A stretch of 42,719 bases of DNA from JABHIB01 sp964497715. Lineage in GTDB: Archaea > Nanobdellota > Nanobdellia > SCGC-AAA011-G17 > PNOQ01. A program made the position numbers and the translations under genes. Of this stretch, positions 39,279 to 42,719 are shown piece by piece (within the stretch, counting starts at the first letter, position 1; the number at the start of each line of letters is the position of its first letter). Below the pieces are notes generated by a model. The model was not told the origin of the DNA, ran no database searches, and worked only from the letters and a program-made list of their open reading frames with translations. Location of the stretch: contig CAZCDH010000006.1 of the NCBI GenBank assembly GCA_964497715.1, positions 1 through 42,719 of the forward strand, read 5' to 3'.

Positions 39279-40118
39279 ATGGAAAAGAGGCAATTAATTA
39301 TCACATCTGTCGCGATTATATCTTTAATATTTATATTCAATATAGGATTTAATAATATAACTGGAAACGTTGTAGGAAATCTTGATGGCGAAATGATGGG
39401 AAATTCCCAAGAAGGATACGGTGGTCCAACTGCAGAAGAAAGTGCATGTTTATATTCTTGTGTCGTTGAAAATAATGGGGAAGAGGGTGTTTGCATGGCC
39501 GAATGTGGTGTTGCACCTCAACCAGAACCTGCTGATGAAAGTGAGGTATGTATGCAAGAATGTATTATAGTTGGTTGTGAAGAGTATGATAATGCTTGTG
39601 AATTGGCGAATGTTGATTCATGTGAAATTGAATGCGGTATGATTGGAGAATCAGAAGATGATGGTGAAAAAGGCGCAGAAGAATTGTGTATTACAAATTG
39701 TGTTAATAGTATAGATCCTAGTGTTATTTGTGGTGCTAGTCAAGAAGGAGAGACTGGTGGAGAATTATGTCAGAGCTGTGCTAATGAATGTGTTCACCTA
39801 TACGCAGGACCTTGTTTAAATAATGAACAATTATCTCAAAGGGAGACAGAGTGTGAAACTTGTGAACACTGTTATGGTGATGTTATTGAAGGTCCGTCTG
39901 GTCAAGGATGGGATTGTATAGTTGATGTTAAATGTGAAGACGCTAGCGCAGAATTTGGAGAGGATTCGGGAACAGGTCCAGGAATTGGACAAGAAGGTTA
40001 TGTTGCTCCAAATCCAGTTGCAGGAGCAGTAGATGGAGTTATTAAATTCTTTAAAGGATTATTTGGCGGCGGAGAAGATGCCTCAGTCATCCCAGAAACT
40101 GATAATTTAGCTGAATAA
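39279..40118 (+). CDS. Exported cysteine-rich acidic protein
   Basis: The 279-residue protein has an N-terminal hydrophobic segment (IITSVAIISLIFIFNIGF) followed by NITGNVVG, so it is exported or anchored. More than 25 cysteines occur in CxxxC and CxxC pairs (ESACLYSCVVEN, VCMAECGV, SCEIECGMIG, LCQSCANECVH, CETCEHCYGD). The rest is very acidic. Near the end FKGLFGGGEDAS follows VDGVIKFF. It is probably disulfide-rich and at the cell surface. I recognise no family, though the style is the same as the genes at 11989 and 37549. Confidence 0.65.
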   Translation: MEKRQLIITSVAIISLIFIFNIGFNNITGNVVGNLDGEMMGNSQEGYGGPTAEESACLYSCVVENNGEEGVCMAECGVAPQPEPADESEVCMQECIIVGCEEYDNACELANVDSCEIECGMIGESEDDGEKGAEELCITNCVNSIDPSVICGASQEGETGGELCQSCANECVHLYAGPCLNNEQLSQRETECETCEHCYGDVIEGPSGQGWDCIVDVKCEDASAEFGEDSGTGPGIGQEGYVAPNPVAGAVDGVIKFFKGLFGGGEDASVIPETDNLAE

Positions 40119-40163
40119 TCGATTTTAGTTAGTTTTTTAAGTTTATCCATTTACAATTTAACT

Positions 40164-40385
40164 ATGGTAAACGAAAATAATCTTGAAAAATATGTATCTG
40201 AAGACGGTTTCGACCTATGTGTTATGTGTGAAACTAAGACAGAATACAAAACAGATACTATTATTGAAGAGAGATCATTCTATGTTGATGGTGCTGGACA
40301 GTTATGTCCTAAATGTTACCCTATTGCAAATGATATCTCTATGGAACCTGACTTTCTCTCAAAATATTTAAATAGTTTTTTATAA
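40164..40385 (+). CDS. Small protein with a zinc-ribbon-like CxxC pair
   Basis: The 73-residue protein contains FDLCVMCETKTEYKTDT and GQLCPKCYPIAND, two CxxC pairs about 32 residues apart, so it should bind one zinc. A TATA-like TTTTTTAAG is placed about 28 bases before the ATG. Function unknown. Confidence 0.65.
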   Translation: MVNENNLEKYVSEDGFDLCVMCETKTEYKTDTIIEERSFYVDGAGQLCPKCYPIANDISMEPDFLSKYLNSFL

Positions 40386-40448
40386 AGTTTAAGATAATTA
40401 ACTCAGATTATTAGAAACTTATATAAATTATTTATTCTTACAATGTCT

Positions 40449-40949
40449 ATGAAAAAATATATTTTCCTAGCTGTGTTAGCAATCTTTATGATAATCTTTG
40501 GACTAAGCATGTTCTCTAGCGGAAAAGATGTTCCATTTGGTCCAGGAGCTACGCCTCAGACAGGTAGAGTTGTTAATCCGATTCCTACAGTAGATGTTAA
40601 TTATGGGAATCTTGCAGATCATTTGGCTAGAAATGCGGTGATAAGAGATTTACCGAAAAATTCAAAAATAATCTTAAAATTTTATAATTTTAATTCTGGT
40701 GAAAGAGAATGGGAAAAAAGTTTTGTAATAACTGAGAAAAAAATATACGAAGGAACTATTGAAGATCCTGATCTTATTGTAGGTATAGCTTCGAGTTATA
40801 TTGAGGAACTAAACAGTAGGAATTTTTGTAAGGTGATAACAAAATCTATGAATAATGGTGGAATGAGTATTTCTATAGAAAAATCTAAGGCAAAATTACT
40901 TTGGAAATATAAGGGTATGAAAAAACATATGTCTTGCATAGGGTTTTAA
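40449..40949 (+). CDS. Membrane-anchored hypothetical protein
   Basis: An N-terminal hydrophobic segment (YIFLAVLAIFMIIFGLSMF) is followed by a proline/glycine-rich linker and a soluble domain of about 105 residues. SKIILKFYNFNSGEREWEKS, DPDLIVGIASSYIEEL and SKAKLLWKYKGMKKH are visible there. The alternation faintly recalls SCP2-like lipid-binding folds, but this is weak. ATG 40449 is preferred over 40443 because the TATA box (TTATATAA, 40419-40426) is then 26-27 bases away. Confidence 0.6.
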   Translation: MKKYIFLAVLAIFMIIFGLSMFSSGKDVPFGPGATPQTGRVVNPIPTVDVNYGNLADHLARNAVIRDLPKNSKIILKFYNFNSGEREWEKSFVITEKKIYEGTIEDPDLIVGIASSYIEELNSRNFCKVITKSMNNGGMSISIEKSKAKLLWKYKGMKKHMSCIGF

Positions 40950-40950
40950 T

Positions 40951-41005
40951 AAAAATAGAAAAAATAAAATAAAAAAAATAAACTATCTAATAAATAAATC
41001 TTAAT
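40951..41005 (-). terminator. T-rich 3' region of the cold-shock gene
   Basis: On the minus strand the sequence after the csp stop runs TTTATTTTTTTTATTTTATT and further T-rich bases, fitting U-rich archaeal termination. Confidence 0.5.
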
Positions 41006-41013
41006 TATGAAAA

Positions 41014-41217
41014 TTATTCAGCAGAATCGTCTTTTTTAACATTTGTTGCCTTTGGGCCTCTGTCGCCTTCTTCTACATCGAAAACTACAGTATCGTCTTC
41101 GCTCAATCTAAGACCTTCTTCTAAGTCTGATTGATGCACGAAGTACTCTTTACCGTCTTCAGCAGCAATGAATCCAAAACCCTTCATCTCATTGAAAAAT
41201 TTAACTGTTCCTTTCAT
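41014..41217 (-). CDS. CspA-family cold-shock protein
   Basis: The 67-residue OB-fold RNA chaperone has MKGTVKFFNEMKGFGFIAAE with RNP1 GFGFI, then EYFVHQSDLEEGLRL with RNP2 FVHQS, then VFDVEEGDRGPKATNV. It melts secondary structure in RNA at low temperature. The gene has an SD (GAGGTA) and a leader of about 30-50 nt from a TATA box in CCTTATAAAGG (41260-41270). Csp proteins are common in bacteria and patchy in archaea. Together with two DEAD-box helicases it suggests life at moderate or low temperature. Confidence 0.93.
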   Translation of the reverse strand: MKGTVKFFNEMKGFGFIAAEDGKEYFVHQSDLEEGLRLSEDDTVVFDVEEGDRGPKATNVKKDDSAE

Positions 41218-41292
41218 TGTTTGTTACCTCACTAAATTAATACAATACACTCATAAAAGGCCTTTATAAGGTTACCTATTAAGAAAAAAGAA

Positions 41293-41375
41293 CGCCGCAA
41301 CTGGGATTTGAACCCAGATGCCCATAAGGGCCCAGCTTTCCAGGCTGGTGCAATACCAGGTTATGCGATCGCGGC
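41293..41375 (-). tRNA. tRNA-Ser (anticodon GGA)
   Basis: This 83-nt class II tRNA on the minus strand has acceptor GCCGCGA/TTGCGGC and a 3-bp D stem GCA/TGC. The anticodon stem is CCAGC/GCTGG with loop CTGGAAA (anticodon GGA). It has a long variable arm GCCC-TTAT-GGGC and T arm CTGGG-TTCAAAT-CCCAG. The discriminator is G, as required for serine. There is no encoded CCA and no intron. TATA CTTTATAAAC (41399-41409) lies about 27 bases upstream of the 5' end. Confidence 0.94.
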
Positions 41376-41452
41376 ATAATCAATTTGAAAACTAAATTAG
41401 TTTATAAAGTTTACCAAGATTTATATATTAAAACAAACTATAAATTTAAGCT

Positions 41453-42719
41453 ATGTGTGGAATAATTGGTTATATTGGGAGCAAAGAAGCAACACCTATT
41501 CTGATAGAAGGATTAAAGAAACTAGAATATAGGGGATATGACTCTGCAGGTTTAACTGTTCTAAATGATTCTTTAACAACAATAAAAAAGGAAGGTAGAA
41601 TCTCGGAATTAGAGAAACAAAACTTTCCAAAAGGAACTATAGGTATCGCACACACTCGTTGGGCAACTCATGGGGAACCAAATGAGATTAATTCACACCC
41701 GCATCTAAATGAAAGTAATTCTATATCAATAGTGCACAACGGAATAATAGAGAATCACACAGCACTTAAAGAATTATTAGAACAAGAAGGATATAATCTA
41801 AAATCAGAAACAGATTCAGAAATCTTAGCCCATTTAATTTCAAAGTTCTACACTGGAGATCTAGAAGAAGCAACAATAAAAGCAATAGGGCTAATAGAAG
41901 GAACATACGGTCTAGCAGTTTTACATAAAGATCACAAAGAGATAGTAGCTGCAAGAAAAGGGTCTCCATTAATTATAGGGATTGGAGAAGGCGAGAATTT
42001 CGTAGCTTCAGATGTTCCAGCAATTCTAAATCATACAAAGAATGTAATTTACCTAAATGATGATGAGATAGTTAAACTTACCAAAGATAGCTACAAAGTG
42101 AAGAATATTAATGGGAAAGATATAGATAAAGAAATCCATGAGATAAAATGGTCTTTAGAAGATATCGAGAAAAAAGGATATAAACATTTCATGTTAAAAG
42201 AAATATTCGAGCAGCCTGGATCTCTAGAGAATACAATTCGTGGCAGAATAACTGGTGAAATTAAACTAACTCTAAATTTCGATACAAAAAAGATTAAAAA
42301 AATAATAATTTTGGCATGTGGAACCAGTTGGCATTCTGCTTTAATTGGAAAATACCTCCTGGAAAGTCTAGCAAAAATTCCAGTAGAAGTAGATTATGCT
42401 TCTGAATTCAGATATAGAAAACCCATAATTAATGAGGACGATCTAATAATAGCAGTTTCTCAGTCTGGTGAGACTGCAGACACTCTAGCCGCCCTAAGGG
42501 AAGCAAAAGAATACAAGACAAAAACTCTTGGAGTAGTAAATGTTGTTGGATCAACAATATCTAGAGAAGTAGGGTCAGGAATGTATATACATGCGGGACC
42601 AGAAATAGGTGTAGCTTCAACTAAAGCGTTCACAGGACAAGTATTATCTCTAGCAATCTTATCATTATATTTAAGGCAAGAAAAAGGTTTGCCGCTAAAA
42701 CAAGAACTAATAGAAGAAA
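41453..42719 (+). CDS. glmS: Glucosamine-fructose-6-phosphate aminotransferase, 3' end outside the window
   Basis: GlmS makes glucosamine-6-phosphate from fructose-6-phosphate and glutamine. About 422 of roughly 600 codons are present and the frame is open at the window edge. The N-terminal glutaminase domain starts MCGIIGYIG with the catalytic Cys2, followed by LEYRGYDSAGL, GIAHTRWATHG and VHNGIIENH. The isomerase (SIS) domain has YKHFMLKEIFEQP, ACGTSWHSAL, AVSQSGETADTLAALREAK and GVASTKAFTGQ. A TATA box TTTATATA (41420-41427) is about 28 bases before the ATG, so it is leaderless. The product feeds sugar-nucleotide and glycan synthesis at the cell surface. Confidence 0.95.
   Translation, partial: MCGIIGYIGSKEATPILIEGLKKLEYRGYDSAGLTVLNDSLTTIKKEGRISELEKQNFPKGTIGIAHTRWATHGEPNEINSHPHLNESNSISIVHNGIIENHTALKELLEQEGYNLKSETDSEILAHLISKFYTGDLEEATIKAIGLIEGTYGLAVLHKDHKEIVAARKGSPLIIGIGEGENFVASDVPAILNHTKNVIYLNDDEIVKLTKDSYKVKNINGKDIDKEIHEIKWSLEDIEKKGYKHFMLKEIFEQPGSLENTIRGRITGEIKLTLNFDTKKIKKIIILACGTSWHSALIGKYLLESLAKIPVEVDYASEFRYRKPIINEDDLIIAVSQSGETADTLAALREAKEYKTKTLGVVNVVGSTISREVGSGMYIHAGPEIGVASTKAFTGQVLSLAILSLYLRQEKGLPLKQELIEE

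Overview
The window looks like part of the chromosome of an AT-rich archaeon, most likely a DPANN lineage such as Woesearchaeota or Pacearchaeota; that placement is inference from gene content. The archaeal signs are a 20S proteasome beta subunit next to an aCPSF1/FttA nuclease, an archaeal CCA-adding enzyme with tRNA genes that lack an encoded CCA, archaeal PheS/PheT and TrpRS, a TrmB-type regulator, a presenilin-like protease, a class III (pilin-type) signal peptide, several small archaeal families (DUF5652, DUF5654, DUF5679), and TATA boxes centred about 25-29 bases before most start codons. Many mRNAs therefore look leaderless, and a smaller set has a short leader with a Shine-Dalgarno (SD) motif. 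Several genes of bacterial flavour sit among these: RlmN, NrdR, a CspA cold-shock protein, a YkuD L,D-transpeptidase and AlkD.

Layout. Bases 1-2090 hold three small cargo-type genes (two GNAT acetyltransferases and a GrpB-like nucleotidyltransferase) separated by three related intergenic elements that fold like integron attC sites. Bases 2100-7770 hold RlmN, small membrane proteins, a two-repeat FG-GAP lipoprotein, a large surface protein and a methyltransferase. Bases 7820-11850 hold tRNA-Gly, a pilin-like protein, an N-formylglutamate-amidohydrolase-like protein, an m5C methylase, an extremely acidic repeat protein broken by a 100-N assembly gap, and an nrdR-dut operon with two NrdR boxes. 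Bases 11980-17120 hold a Cys-rich secreted protein, the CCA enzyme, psmB and aCPSF1. Bases 17180-20760 hold an S26 signal peptidase, a presenilin-like protease, patatin and AlkD, with two zinc-ribbon microproteins. Bases 20795-27470 hold tRNA-Trp followed directly by trpS, a TrmB operon, pheS-pheT and a dph2 gene reduced to its first domain. Bases 27470-30000 hold a fibronectin-III surface protein and a membrane protein with a toxin-like C-terminal domain. Bases 30030-42719 hold an L,D-transpeptidase, many small proteins, Hsp20, endonuclease IV, a metallophosphoesterase, two DEAD-box helicases of equal length, Cys-rich exported proteins, CspA, tRNA-Ser and the first two thirds of glmS, which runs off the window.

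How the parts work together. Translation and RNA turnover dominate (tRNAs, aminoacyl-tRNA synthetases, CCA enzyme, RNA methylases, helicases, FttA). A second theme is export and surface: signal peptidase, signal-peptide-peptidase-like protease, pilin-like protein, Cys-rich exported proteins, fibronectin-III protein and the L,D-transpeptidase, which would suit a cell that attaches to other cells. The observations most worth following are the attC-like cassette array, the NrdR operator pair, the toxin-like membrane protein, the L,D-transpeptidase in an archaeal setting and the single-domain Dph2. Genes are tightly packed: no stretch over 300 bases lacks a gene, and six gene junctions have the identical form TAA-A-ATG.
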